Counted from the stretch's first letter, positions 1 through 7,487 are shown. The stretch: 21,955 nt of DNA from Candidatus Avacholeplasma faecigallinarum (GCA_018715825.1 DVKU01000200.1:1-21955); one strand, 5' to 3'. Program-made: numbers and translations. Notes: generated by a model not told the origin, from the letters alone.

Positions 1-1488
1 TACACCTACCTTATTAACAGCATCAACAACAACATCATCTAAAGACTTATTTAGCTTGTTTTGAGCAACATCATGTTGATATTGACCAACACCTATTGAT
101 TTAGGATCTATTTTAACCAATTCGGCTAAAGGGTCTTGTATTCTTCTAGCTATTGAAATTGCTGAGCGCTGTTCAACAGATAAATCAGGGAATTCTTCTA
201 TAGCTAAATCAGATGCTGAGTAAACAGAAGCTCCTGCCTCACTGACAATTACATATTTTGTAGTTAATTTATTTTCTTTTATCACCTCAGCAATAAAACT
301 TTCTGTTTCTCTACTAGCAGTACCATTACCGATGGCAATAATTTCAACATTATATTTCTTTATAAGATCTAAAATAGTACGCTTAGATTTCTCTAATAAA
401 GCCGGATTTACAATCTGACCTTTAGCTTTTTCATTTGGATATATTACTCCTATTTCTAAGACATTGCTACTTGGAGAAATGACTGCTAATTTACAACCAG
501 TTCTAAAGGCAGGATCCACACCTAACACTACTCGCCCCTTAAGAGGTGCTTGTAATAATAAATTTTTTAAATTCAATGAGAAAATATGAATTGCTTGTTC
601 CTGAGCTGTCTCAGTCAAAATTGACCTTATTTCACGAGCTATAGATGGGGCAATCAATCTTTTATAAGAATCATCAATTGCCTGTTGTAACTCAGTTTTA
701 AACAAAGATTCTCTATTTCTTACAACCTTATAATTTAAATAATCAATATCCCTTTTAGGCTGAAGTTCAACATTTACAGTTATAACCTTTTCATCTTCAG
801 CTCTATTTATGGCTAAAATACGATGAGGCTTTATTCTTCCAACATTTTCACTAAATTCATAATAGTTTTTATATTTTTCTTCAGAATCTAAATCATTATC
901 CTTCTTCTTACCACTAATTGTTCCATATTTTAAGGCCGCATCACGAATATATTTTCTATATTCAGCATTATCACTGATTCGTTCTGCCACAATATATTTA
1001 GCTAAGGTTATTGCTTGATCTATGGTTGTAACTTTATCAGTTAAAAACTTACTAACAATCTCATCCTTATCTCCCTTTTGCCATAATTTCATCATTATAT
1101 CAGCTAAAGGCTCAAGTCCTAAAGCTATTGCCTCAGTAGCCTTAGTTTTTTTCTTTTCCTTATATGGGCGATAAAGATCCTCAACATCAATTAATTTTTT
1201 GGCATCTAAAATTTGCTTTTTTAATTCTTCGGTTAATAAGCCTTTTTCCTCTATTAGCCTAATAACATCGTCCTTACGCTTTTCAAGGTTTACACCGTAA
1301 TTATATTGCTCTTCAATAGCTCTAATTTTCTCCTCATCTAATCCTCCTGTAGCCTCCTTACGATATCTGGCAATAAAGGCAACAGTTTTATCGTCCTTTA
1401 AAAATTCTAAGACTTGTTTTATTTGTTCAACCTTAATACTAAGATTTTGACTAATATCTTGTAAAACACTATCACTTAAATACTCCAT
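1..1488 (-). CDS. tex: Tex, S1-type RNA-binding transcription accessory protein (C-terminus cut by window edge)
   Basis: This is the first 496 codons of a Tex-family protein, which binds RNA/DNA and modulates transcription and RNA processing in the cytoplasm. The Tex N-terminal block reads FIARYRKEATGGLDE near residue 45. The YqgF/RNase-H-like domain follows, with VLGVDPAFRTGCK (about 319) and AIGNGTASRE (about 378). The first part of the helix-hairpin-helix region contains SIGVGQYQHDV, and the reading frame runs off the window at NKVGV. The remaining HhH and the C-terminal S1 domain would lie to the left; the family is usually about 720 aa, so about two thirds is visible. The ATG at 1488 gives the usual N-terminal length but has no SD directly in front of it; an AGAAAGGGA-like SD lies about 28 nt upstream, beyond a small hairpin. 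The gene starts only about 50 nt after the terminator of the preceding gene, and I see no convincing promoter. Confidence 0.95.
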   Translation of the reverse strand, partial: MEYLSDSVLQDISQNLSIKVEQIKQVLEFLKDDKTVAFIARYRKEATGGLDEEKIRAIEEQYNYGVNLEKRKDDVIRLIEEKGLLTEELKKQILDAKKLIDVEDLYRPYKEKKKTKATEAIALGLEPLADIMMKLWQKGDKDEIVSKFLTDKVTTIDQAITLAKYIVAERISDNAEYRKYIRDAALKYGTISGKKKDNDLDSEEKYKNYYEFSENVGRIKPHRILAINRAEDEKVITVNVELQPKRDIDYLNYKVVRNRESLFKTELQQAIDDSYKRLIAPSIAREIRSILTETAQEQAIHIFSLNLKNLLLQAPLKGRVVLGVDPAFRTGCKLAVISPSSNVLEIGVIYPNEKAKGQIVNPALLEKSKRTILDLIKKYNVEIIAIGNGTASRETESFIAEVIKENKLTTKYVIVSEAGASVYSASDLAIEEFPDLSVEQRSAISIARRIQDPLAELVKIDPKSIGVGQYQHDVAQNKLNKSLDDVVVDAVNKVGV

Positions 1489-1497
1489 TTTTTTATC

Positions 1498-1515
1498 AAT
1501 GTAAATAATTACATT
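1498..1515 (-). promoter_or_regulatory. Hairpin/palindrome between SD-like sequence and tex start
   Basis: AATGTAA and TTACATT form a perfect 7-bp inverted repeat around a 4-nt loop. On the minus strand it sits between an AGAAAGGGA SD-like stretch and the tex ATG. Folding would bring the SD to a near-functional distance from the ATG. The same palindrome could instead be a protein-binding site. The structure is seen; the role is inferred. Confidence 0.4.
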
Positions 1516-1531
1516 TTCCCTTTCTTATATT

Positions 1532-1565
1532 TTTTAAAAAAATAAGACCTATAGTGGTCTTATTT
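1532..1565 (-). terminator. Intrinsic terminator of the single-TM protein gene
   Basis: AAATAAGACC (1540-1549) and GGTCTTATTT (1556-1565) form a perfect 10-bp stem with a 6-nt loop. On the minus strand it is followed by a run of seven T (1536-1542). The TAA stop of the gene at 1560 lies inside the 5' arm of the stem. Confidence 0.9.
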
Positions 1566-2267
1566 CTTTACTATTAAATCTGGATTTAATCCACTGCTTA
1601 CAAAATATTGAGCAGTTGGGATTGTTGTGGTAATCATAGTACTTAAATCTGTACTATTCAATGAATAGTTTCTTTCATTTTTTATTTCATCAGTAAAAAT
1701 TTCTCCATGGCGAATATATGAAAAAATAAAACTAACTGCATCATCTTCATTTTCAGATCCACCATATGCTGAGTCCATTAATACATCTGCATTTAATCCA
1801 ATAGATGTATCAATTATTAACAATTCAACATCTACACCATTATTTTTTTGCTCATCAATTGATTTTTGAAGATCAACTAATAATGTTAATATTTGAGCAT
1901 GCTTTTTATCGTATGATTCATCATTTGAATCAGGATAAAAAGATGATAAATTATACGCAAATATAAATACATTTTCAACAAATAACTCATTTTCATTTTG
2001 AGGATTAATATAATTTAAATTAGTATAATTTTGTAAACCAGCGTATGAAGCCTTTGTAAATTCAACCTCTTGATTTTCGAAATAATCTATTTTATTTCCT
2101 TCTACCTCATTATTATTTGGTAAAACTACAGCTAATACAACTGACACTACCACGATAACAACCACTAAAGCAGAAATAATCCAAATCCATTTATTTTTTA
2201 TTAGGTTTTTTTGTTTCTTTTGACCGGATACAGCGCGATTTGAAACTTTTCTTACAACACGTGCCAA
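1560..2267 (-). CDS. Unrecognised single-pass membrane protein, basic N-terminus, extracytoplasmic domain
   Basis: A 235-aa protein that I do not recognise. Residues 1-26 are strongly basic (RVVRK, KKQK, KNK) and are followed by one hydrophobic segment at about 27-49 rich in Val/Ile. The remaining ~185 residues are acidic and Asn/Ser-rich, so a type II topology with an external C-terminal domain is likely. The external part alternates predicted strands and helices (for example LLVDLQKSIDE and VELLIIDTSIG) but shows no catalytic motif I can name. The start is TTG at 2267, because AGGAG lies 10 nt upstream and the nearby ATG runs into a stop after one codon. It is a monocistronic unit with its own promoter and terminator. 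A function cannot be assigned. Confidence 0.75.
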   Translation of the reverse strand: MARVVRKVSNRAVSGQKKQKNLIKNKWIWIISALVVVIVVVSVVLAVVLPNNNEVEGNKIDYFENQEVEFTKASYAGLQNYTNLNYINPQNENELFVENVFIFAYNLSSFYPDSNDESYDKKHAQILTLLVDLQKSIDEQKNNGVDVELLIIDTSIGLNADVLMDSAYGGSENEDDAVSFIFSYIRHGEIFTDEIKNERNYSLNSTDLSTMITTTIPTAQYFVSSGLNPDLIVKK

Positions 2268-2302
2268 ATTAATTCATCTCCTATTAACGATATTACCTTG
2301 AT

Positions 2303-2331
2303 ATTTTAACATAAATAATGATTTCTTACAA
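2303..2331 (-). promoter_or_regulatory. Sigma-A type promoter of the single-TM protein gene
   Basis: On the minus strand, a TTGTAA -35 box (2326-2331) and a TAAAAT -10 box (2303-2308) are separated by 17 nt. The promoter lies just downstream of the preceding gene's terminator and upstream of the AGGAG/TTG start. Confidence 0.65.
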
Positions 2332-2350
2332 CTATATTTAAAAATTTTTA

Positions 2351-2383
2351 ACAAAAAACAAGGAATACCATTTGGTATTCCTT
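2351..2383 (-). terminator. Intrinsic terminator of the LolA/GerS-like lipoprotein gene
   Basis: AAGGAATACC (2360-2369) and GGTATTCCTT (2374-2383) form a perfect 10-bp stem with a 4-nt loop. It is followed on the minus strand by a T-rich stretch (TGTTTTTTGTT). The TAA stop at 2382-2384 overlaps the base of the stem. Confidence 0.92.
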
Positions 2384-3362
2384 AAGATAATGTTATTTCT
2401 GAAGCAATGGCTAATATATCACTAGATGATAGGTTATTAGAATATATAGCAACCTCAATATCATCTATAAAATATTTTGAGGTGTTTGCATTAGATAATA
2501 TTAATCCTGTGGAAATAAAATCCATACTATCATATGTTTCTAATGCTACAGATGTAGAATAAGAATCAGCCTTTTTTACCACTATAGTATAGCTCTTTTC
2601 GCCAGTATAACATAAAATTGTACTTTCGTCATCTATTTTAGATGATGACAATGTTGAACCATCACATATAAATCCACATGTAATAGTTAATGATGTTTGA
2701 CTATCTTCAGGTGTTGTTGATTCATTATTATTAGATTGATTATCCATTATAAGCTTAGGATTAAATTCTTCTTTTTTTAATGACTTGTTAGGGGTAAACT
2801 CATTAAATTCAACTAAAATTTGTTCTTTGTCACTATCATCTAATAATATTGCCTTAACAGGCTTGTTATCTTTATGATTATAATAAAATTTTAGTTTTGT
2901 GGCATTATTGTTCATACCACTTAATTTGCTTTGGATTTCAACAATATCACCGTTTACAGTAAATGTAGCTTGCTCATCATTAGTAATATCTGAACAAATT
3001 CCACCTAATAAATACGCGTGTGATGAATTTAAAGGCCACTGGCTATCAAATTTAAATTCCTTGTTTAGGGAAGGCGTTAAAACATATACACCATCATCGT
3101 TTTTAACAATAATTTGTTCATGCCCATTTTTATTATTAAAACATACCTTATAATAATTAGGCTGTAAATAATCCACATCGACATTAACAGTTATATCCTT
3201 ATTGGTTCTATGAATAGTCATATCACAATTAAGTCCATAGGATTGTAACGATGAAAGATATTCTGTCGTTGCTTTGATACCATCCTCATTTACATCAGTT
3301 TTACTACAGCTTGCCAGTAAAAGCGTAATACATAACATAATACTAACAAATATTTTTTTCAT
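2382..3362 (-). CDS. Predicted LolA/GerS-like lipoprotein with a DUF4367-like C-terminal region
   Basis: The protein starts with a type II signal peptide: MKK, a hydrophobic stretch, then lipobox LASC with the lipidated Cys at residue 19. The middle (about 25-200) resembles the LolA-like fold of clostridial GerS-type lipoproteins: it contains a conserved-looking GVYVLTPSLNKEFKF followed by SQWPLNSS and a helix YLLGGICSDI. The stretch from about 205 to 225 is a Ser/Asn/Thr linker. The last ~100 residues end in SNNLSSSDILAIASEI, which resembles the terminal strand-helix of DUF4367-type domains. I chose the ATG at 3362 because GGTGGG lies a few nt upstream; an in-frame GTG at 3371 would add three residues but has no SD. 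GerS-type relatives act in spore-cortex lipoprotein pathways, but nothing here proves sporulation. The domain calls rest on pattern memory. Confidence 0.7.
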   Translation of the reverse strand: MKKIFVSIMLCITLLLASCSKTDVNEDGIKATTEYLSSLQSYGLNCDMTIHRTNKDITVNVDVDYLQPNYYKVCFNNKNGHEQIIVKNDDGVYVLTPSLNKEFKFDSQWPLNSSHAYLLGGICSDITNDEQATFTVNGDIVEIQSKLSGMNNNATKLKFYYNHKDNKPVKAILLDDSDKEQILVEFNEFTPNKSLKKEEFNPKLIMDNQSNNNESTTPEDSQTSLTITCGFICDGSTLSSSKIDDESTILCYTGEKSYTIVVKKADSYSTSVALETYDSMDFISTGLILSNANTSKYFIDDIEVAIYSNNLSSSDILAIASEITLS

Positions 3363-3391
3363 TTTTCCCACCCATTTCTATTCAGTAGATG

Positions 3392-3421
3392 TTATGCTTA
3401 AAAAAATTCTTTTATGCATAA
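3392..3421. promoter_or_regulatory. Tandem TTATGCWTAA sites in the divergent intergenic region
   Basis: TTATGCTTAA (3392-3401) and TTATGCATAA (3412-3421) are 10-bp sequences differing at one base, spaced exactly 20 bp start to start. The second is a perfect palindrome. They lie between the divergently transcribed lipoprotein gene and the DUF378 gene. Face-of-helix spacing suggests an operator, but I could not identify a regulator or a clear promoter here. Confidence 0.3.
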
Positions 3422-3466
3422 CTTTTTAAATATTGGGTAAAAATATGATTAAAGGAGGAATTAAAG

Positions 3467-3682
3467 ATGGGTGTAATACAAAAAATTGCCCTAGTAGTGA
3501 CTATTATAGGGGCAATCAATTGGGGACTTATCGGGATTTTCGACTTTAACCTAGTTGCCTATATATTTGGCGATGGTTCTGTCGTTTCTCGTGTAATCTA
3601 TTCACTTGTATTTATAACTGGTTTATTTAATATTGCTTTATTATTTATGAGAAATCGTCATCAAATTATGGATGAAGTATAA
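3467..3682 (+). CDS. DUF378 (YuzA-type) small two-TM membrane protein
   Basis: A 71-aa protein and the only plus-strand gene in the window. It matches the DUF378 pattern: a first TM segment (about 5-30) containing IIGAINWGLIGIF, a short loop DFNLVAYIFGDGSVVSR, and a second TM segment (about 40-62), ending in a short polar tail. The molecular function of the family is unknown to me. The start is well supported by AAAGGAGG (3451-3458) eight nt upstream of the ATG. Its last 17 nt overlap the convergent acpS gene, and I see no terminator between the two. A pair of palindromic repeats lies upstream. Confidence 0.85.
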   Translation: MGVIQKIALVVTIIGAINWGLIGIFDFNLVAYIFGDGSVVSRVIYSLVFITGLFNIALLFMRNRHQIMDEV

Positions 3683-4004
3683 CAACTGCCATGCTATAAT
3701 TATCAGTATGTGTAATAGATATTTCTAGCTTATCATTAAGTTTACTACATGATATATAGGGTGCATTGGTTTGAGGGTCATTTAATATGGAAATGTCTTT
3801 CAAATCAATGTGCTGTGGAAATTTTTTATAAGCTTTTAAAAGCGCCTCTTTAGATGCAAAGCGTGAAGCAATGTATTCTACTTGGCGCTTTTTATTTGTA
3901 ATTTTTTGATAAATAGCAAATTCCATTTCTGATAAAACTCTTTTGATAAAAGCTTCACTTTTATCATAAATGTCCTTATGCTCAACAAGGTCAATACCTA
4001 TCAT
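3666..4004 (-). CDS. acpS: Holo-[acyl-carrier-protein] synthase
   Basis: A 112-aa phosphopantetheinyl transferase of the AcpS type. It transfers the 4'-phosphopantetheine arm from CoA to the serine of apo-ACP in fatty-acid synthesis. The metal-binding Asp lies in MIGIDLVE at the N-terminus, and the second signature RFASKEALLKAYKK (about residues 48-61) carries the catalytic Glu. The length is typical of the trimeric bacterial enzyme. The ATG overlaps the whiA stop by 4 nt (ATGA), so translational coupling is likely and this is the last gene of the hprK-lgt::HAD-whiA-acpS operon. Its 3' end overlaps the convergent DUF378 gene by 17 nt. Confidence 0.95.
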   Translation of the reverse strand: MIGIDLVEHKDIYDKSEAFIKRVLSEMEFAIYQKITNKKRQVEYIASRFASKEALLKAYKKFPQHIDLKDISILNDPQTNAPYISCSKLNDKLEISITHTDNYSMAVVILHP

Positions 4005-4942
4005 ATATTTTCCCCTCTTTTTGTCGCTAGTTCTTTAGCTAATTCCTTAAGCTTTCTTAATCTATGATTAAGACCTGATTTTGTTAATTTTGGATCATAA
4101 TCATCGTGAATTATATCTAATAATTGCATCAAAGAATGTTCAGGATGCTCTTTTCTGACCTTCATAATCATAAGTAATTTAGAATCTAAATGCTCTAATG
4201 GATAATGATATTCCAAATATCTTATACATTTAAGTTGTTCTAAGGCAGCTTCATTTGTCTTATCCTGATTGGCAATATCTAAGTTAATAGCCCTTTTAGC
4301 ATTGGCCTTTATTTCTTTAGTAATAACTACATCTTCATAGTAATTCATTGATTGTGTAGCACCTAAACGATATAAAAAATCACCTATATCCTGCTTGGCC
4401 TTCAAATAAACTAAAAGGTAATTTTTTCTTTTAGAAATTCTAGCATTTAATTCAAATTTATTCATAATCCTTTGAATAAATAAAATTTCCTTTTCATTAG
4501 TAGAAATAATTTCTAAATGACTATTTTTTGAAGCCGGATCATTAACACTACCTCTAACTAAAAAAGCACCTCGTAAATAAGCAGCCATATATTCCTCATT
4601 ATCGAAAATTAAATTCTGAACATTAATATCGCCAATCCAATTAATATCATTTAAGATTCGTTCCACATTATCATAAATACTAATTGTAAAAATAGTATGA
4701 TTGTCAAAACGATTTATTACTCGAGAAACTAATTCATAATCAATTTTATAGTATAGTTTACAAATTTTAATGAAAAGCCTCATAACACCTAAATTATTAC
4801 AAGTAAATGTTAAACGTAATGGTTTAGAAATTATTAATTCTCCACCAAATTTTATCATAGCCTCTAATTGTAGCTTATCAGCTTTTTCATCTGAGTTACT
4901 AATCTTTAACAAATCATCCTTAACATCTAATGCAAAACTCAT
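4001..4942 (-). CDS. whiA: WhiA, LAGLIDADG/HTH-fold DNA-binding protein
   Basis: A 313-aa WhiA homologue, with the expected N-terminal block (MSFALDVKDDLL), a central LAGLIDADG-homing-endonuclease-like region without nuclease activity in the family (AAYLRGAFLVRGSVNDP at about residue 120), and a C-terminal helix-turn-helix ending HSLMQLLDIIHDDYDP...KSGLNHRLRKL. In actinobacteria WhiA is a sporulation regulator; in Firmicutes it influences division and chromosome segregation. Its usual neighbours rapZ/yvcJ and yvcK are absent here. Instead it sits 3 nt downstream of the lgt fusion, with its GGAG ribosome binding site inside the end of that gene, and it overlaps acpS by 4 nt. Confidence 0.95.
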   Translation of the reverse strand: MSFALDVKDDLLKISNSDEKADKLQLEAMIKFGGELIISKPLRLTFTCNNLGVMRLFIKICKLYYKIDYELVSRVINRFDNHTIFTISIYDNVERILNDINWIGDINVQNLIFDNEEYMAAYLRGAFLVRGSVNDPASKNSHLEIISTNEKEILFIQRIMNKFELNARISKRKNYLLVYLKAKQDIGDFLYRLGATQSMNYYEDVVITKEIKANAKRAINLDIANQDKTNEAALEQLKCIRYLEYHYPLEHLDSKLLMIMKVRKEHPEHSLMQLLDIIHDDYDPKLTKSGLNHRLRKLKELAKELATKRGENI

Positions 4943-4945
4943 AAT

Positions 4946-6514
4946 TTACTCCACACAAATAGTTATAATATCAGATAATTTTTCAATCACATAGTCAACA
5001 TCGGCATTTAGCATAACCTCTGGATGACTAATATAAAGACAGCCAATAGCTTTAACATTTGCTGCCTTAGCAGCCTTCATATCATTTAATGTATCACCTA
5101 CATAAGCTATTTTTTCAACTGGTTTTGGCTTCTTTTTAAGCATTTTTTTTAAAAAGCGGATAAAAGAATTGCTTTTAGTTAAATCATTATTGTACTCATT
5201 TAAGCTCGCGTTTGCTTTATCCTTTATCATTTCAATTGCTTTTATTATTGCATCAGGGGCTGGCTTATGATTTTTCACCTCATCAGCTCCCACTACTGCA
5301 TCCATAAATTCATATAAATTTGTAATTTGTAAGCCATGAATAACTAAATCCGTTTTTTTAGAAGAGGCAACTGCTAAATGATATCCCTTATTATGTAAAT
5401 CCTTTAACAATTGTCTAGCACCAGGCATTTCTTTTACCATTTGATCATGATTTGCCACGTTATATTCTCTATAATAGGCAATCATTTCTTGGATTTCCTC
5501 TTCATTATCAGAAAATCTAGAAAATGTTTGATATAAGGTTGGGCCAAAAAAAGAATCTAATTCTTCATCAGTTAATTTATGTTCTGGTCTAAAATGTTCA
5601 AATGTATGAATAAAGCTTTTATCAATTAGTGGCCTAGTATCTAATAGTGTACCATCCAAATCAAATATTATAGTATCTAGCTTATTTTGAGCAATTTCAG
5701 CCAAAATATCCTGATACTTATTTTTAGGACCTACAAAACGTTTTACTACTAAAAATACTATACCTACTATAATAAATATTACACTAAATAAAATAGAAAC
5801 AGGAATAACACCTATCATTAAAGGATCACTTGGATCTCCATATAAACGAAGACTTTCGGTAAGTATTCTTACCATACCATACCACACCAAATAAACTCCC
5901 ATTAAATCACCACTTTGAAGATTTTTATACTTTCTTCTTAAAATCAATAAAATTATTAAACCTACTAAATTTAAACAAGATTCGTACAAAAATACTGGAT
6001 GTCTATAGGCTCCGTTTATATACATATTTTCACCAAGTATAGGGATTAACTTTAAAAAATTAGGATTTTCTACAACAGGACCGTATAATTCATGATTACA
6101 GAAATTACCCCATCTACCACAAATTTGACCAATTAAAAAGCCTACAGCTACTATATCCAAAATTTTATAAAGAGAAATTTTTCTAACATAACAATAAATA
6201 CAAATTGTTATAAGGGCAGCAATAACACCACCTTGGATAGCCAAACCTGCCAATCCACCCTCTAATCCTATTATCTTCGAAAAGGTCCAGCCTTGATCAA
6301 GATTAAATAGAATATACCATAATCTAGCACCAATTATAGCACAAGGTAAAACGATAATAACTCCCCAATATATATAATCGCTAGGAATTCCTAATTTTTT
6401 ACCCTCTTTAATACCTGCTATAACTGCTATAACTACACCTATTAAAATACAAACTGCATACCAGGCGATTTCTAAGCCAAATAAAGAAAATGTCGGGTCT
6501 ATATATCTCATCAT
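4946..6514 (-). CDS. lgt: Fusion of prolipoprotein diacylglyceryl transferase (Lgt) with a HAD phosphatase (PpaX/Gph-like)
   Basis: A 522-aa protein, against about 270-280 for Lgt alone. Residues 1-260 are polytopic Lgt, with GARLWYILF (63-70), EGGLAGLAIQGG (85-96) and the diacylglyceryl transferase signature GRWGNFCNHELYG (133-145, with Arg134 and Glu142). This part transfers diacylglycerol to the lipobox Cys of prelipoproteins at the membrane. After a short linker, residues 280-522 form a HAD hydrolase: motif I DLDGTLLDT (nucleophile Asp285, Asp287), motif II ASS (384-385), motif III Lys417 in HKPAP, and motif IV YVGDTLNDM (471-479). About 35 extra basic residues (432-466) lie between motifs III and IV. 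In Bacillus hprK-lgt-ppaX are separate adjacent genes, so this looks like lgt and ppaX joined in frame. The ATG overlaps the hprK stop by 4 nt; an adjacent ATG at 6511 is an alternative start. Confidence 0.93.
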   Translation of the reverse strand: MMRYIDPTFSLFGLEIAWYAVCILIGVVIAVIAGIKEGKKLGIPSDYIYWGVIIVLPCAIIGARLWYILFNLDQGWTFSKIIGLEGGLAGLAIQGGVIAALITICIYCYVRKISLYKILDIVAVGFLIGQICGRWGNFCNHELYGPVVENPNFLKLIPILGENMYINGAYRHPVFLYESCLNLVGLIILLILRRKYKNLQSGDLMGVYLVWYGMVRILTESLRLYGDPSDPLMIGVIPVSILFSVIFIIVGIVFLVVKRFVGPKNKYQDILAEIAQNKLDTIIFDLDGTLLDTRPLIDKSFIHTFEHFRPEHKLTDEELDSFFGPTLYQTFSRFSDNEEEIQEMIAYYREYNVANHDQMVKEMPGARQLLKDLHNKGYHLAVASSKKTDLVIHGLQITNLYEFMDAVVGADEVKNHKPAPDAIIKAIEMIKDKANASLNEYNNDLTKSNSFIRFLKKMLKKKPKPVEKIAYVGDTLNDMKAAKAANVKAIGCLYISHPEVMLNADVDYVIEKLSDIITICVE

Positions 6515-7440
6515 TCTTCTTCACCTCTTTTAGCTCTTTGATCTACCTTTTCAATGAATTCTTGAGCTGCAAAGTGTCCTAATTTCTTTAATTTTTCATT
6601 CATTGCGGCAGATTCAACCAATAGTGATACAGTTCTACCAGGTAGCACAGGGATTGTTATTTTAGTAATTTCGGTATTAAAATATTTTATCTTTTGGGTT
6701 TCAAGACCTAATCTATCATAATATTTATCATTATCCCAAGCCTGTAATTCTACTACAAGTTGAATATTTTTTCTATTTCTATAGGCTCCAGCACCAAACA
6801 TTGTAACAACATCGACAATACCTATACCTCTAATTTCCATATAACGTCTAAGTATTTCAGGAGCTGCCCCAATTAAGTTTCCTGGTTCTTTTTCCATTAT
6901 TTCTACTAAATCATCAGCTATTAGTTGATGTCCTCTTTTAATAAGATCTAATGCTGTTTCTGACTTACCAATACCACTTTTACCTATAATTAAAGTACCC
7001 ATACCGTTAATATCAAGCAATGTACCATGAACGGAAATTCTAGGTGCTAGCATATCCTGCAAATAGGTATAAAGTTTAGATGAAGCCTGAGTTGTTCGTA
7101 AATTGCATTGAAAAACACATATTCCATATTGCTCAGCATATTCATAAAATAAAGGTGAAACCTGAACATTTTTAGAAAATACTAAACACGGAGGGTTTAA
7201 CTTAAATATTTTTTCAACATTTTGGCGTTGCACCTGTTCTGGCTGTAGCATTAAAAAGCTATTATCTTTAGATCCAATTAAAACTAACCTTTTATTATCA
7301 AAATAATCAAAAAAGCCAGCAAATTCTAATCCTGGACGTGATATCATGTCCTCACTAATTTTAGCATTTAAGCCCTTCTTACCAGCTAATAATTCTAAAT
7401 TATTATCATTCGCTAAATCATTTACACTAACGTAGTTCAT
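6511..7440 (-). CDS. hprK: HPr kinase/phosphorylase
   Basis: A 309-aa bifunctional HprK, which phosphorylates HPr on Ser46 with ATP or PPi and also removes the phosphate, for catabolite control and PTS regulation. The N-terminal domain (1-130) precedes the catalytic core: His138 in SVHGTLLD, the Walker A GKSGIGKS at 153-160, Asp-Asp at ADDLVEI (176-177), and the HprK signature EIRGIGIVDVVTMFGAGA. It ends in an acidic-basic tail (RAKRGEEE). The start is supported by AAAGGAG a few nt upstream of the ATG. It is the first gene of the operon, behind the 7488-7516 promoter, and is translationally coupled to the Lgt-HAD fusion, whose HAD half is in the position of PpaX. Confidence 0.97.
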   Translation of the reverse strand: MNYVSVNDLANDNNLELLAGKKGLNAKISEDMISRPGLEFAGFFDYFDNKRLVLIGSKDNSFLMLQPEQVQRQNVEKIFKLNPPCLVFSKNVQVSPLFYEYAEQYGICVFQCNLRTTQASSKLYTYLQDMLAPRISVHGTLLDINGMGTLIIGKSGIGKSETALDLIKRGHQLIADDLVEIMEKEPGNLIGAAPEILRRYMEIRGIGIVDVVTMFGAGAYRNRKNIQLVVELQAWDNDKYYDRLGLETQKIKYFNTEITKITIPVLPGRTVSLLVESAAMNEKLKKLGHFAAQEFIEKVDQRAKRGEEE

Positions 7441-7487
7441 GCTTTACTCCTTTATTTAATAAAATCTTTATAATCTCTCATTTTATT

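Noticed and set aside
2899..3153. Plus-strand reading frame opposite the lipoprotein gene
   Set aside because: It lies fully within the antisense of a well-supported gene, has no SD, and its sequence shows no family features. The other plus-strand frames over uvrA, ligA, pcrA, the ABC-F and tsaE are rejected for the same reason.
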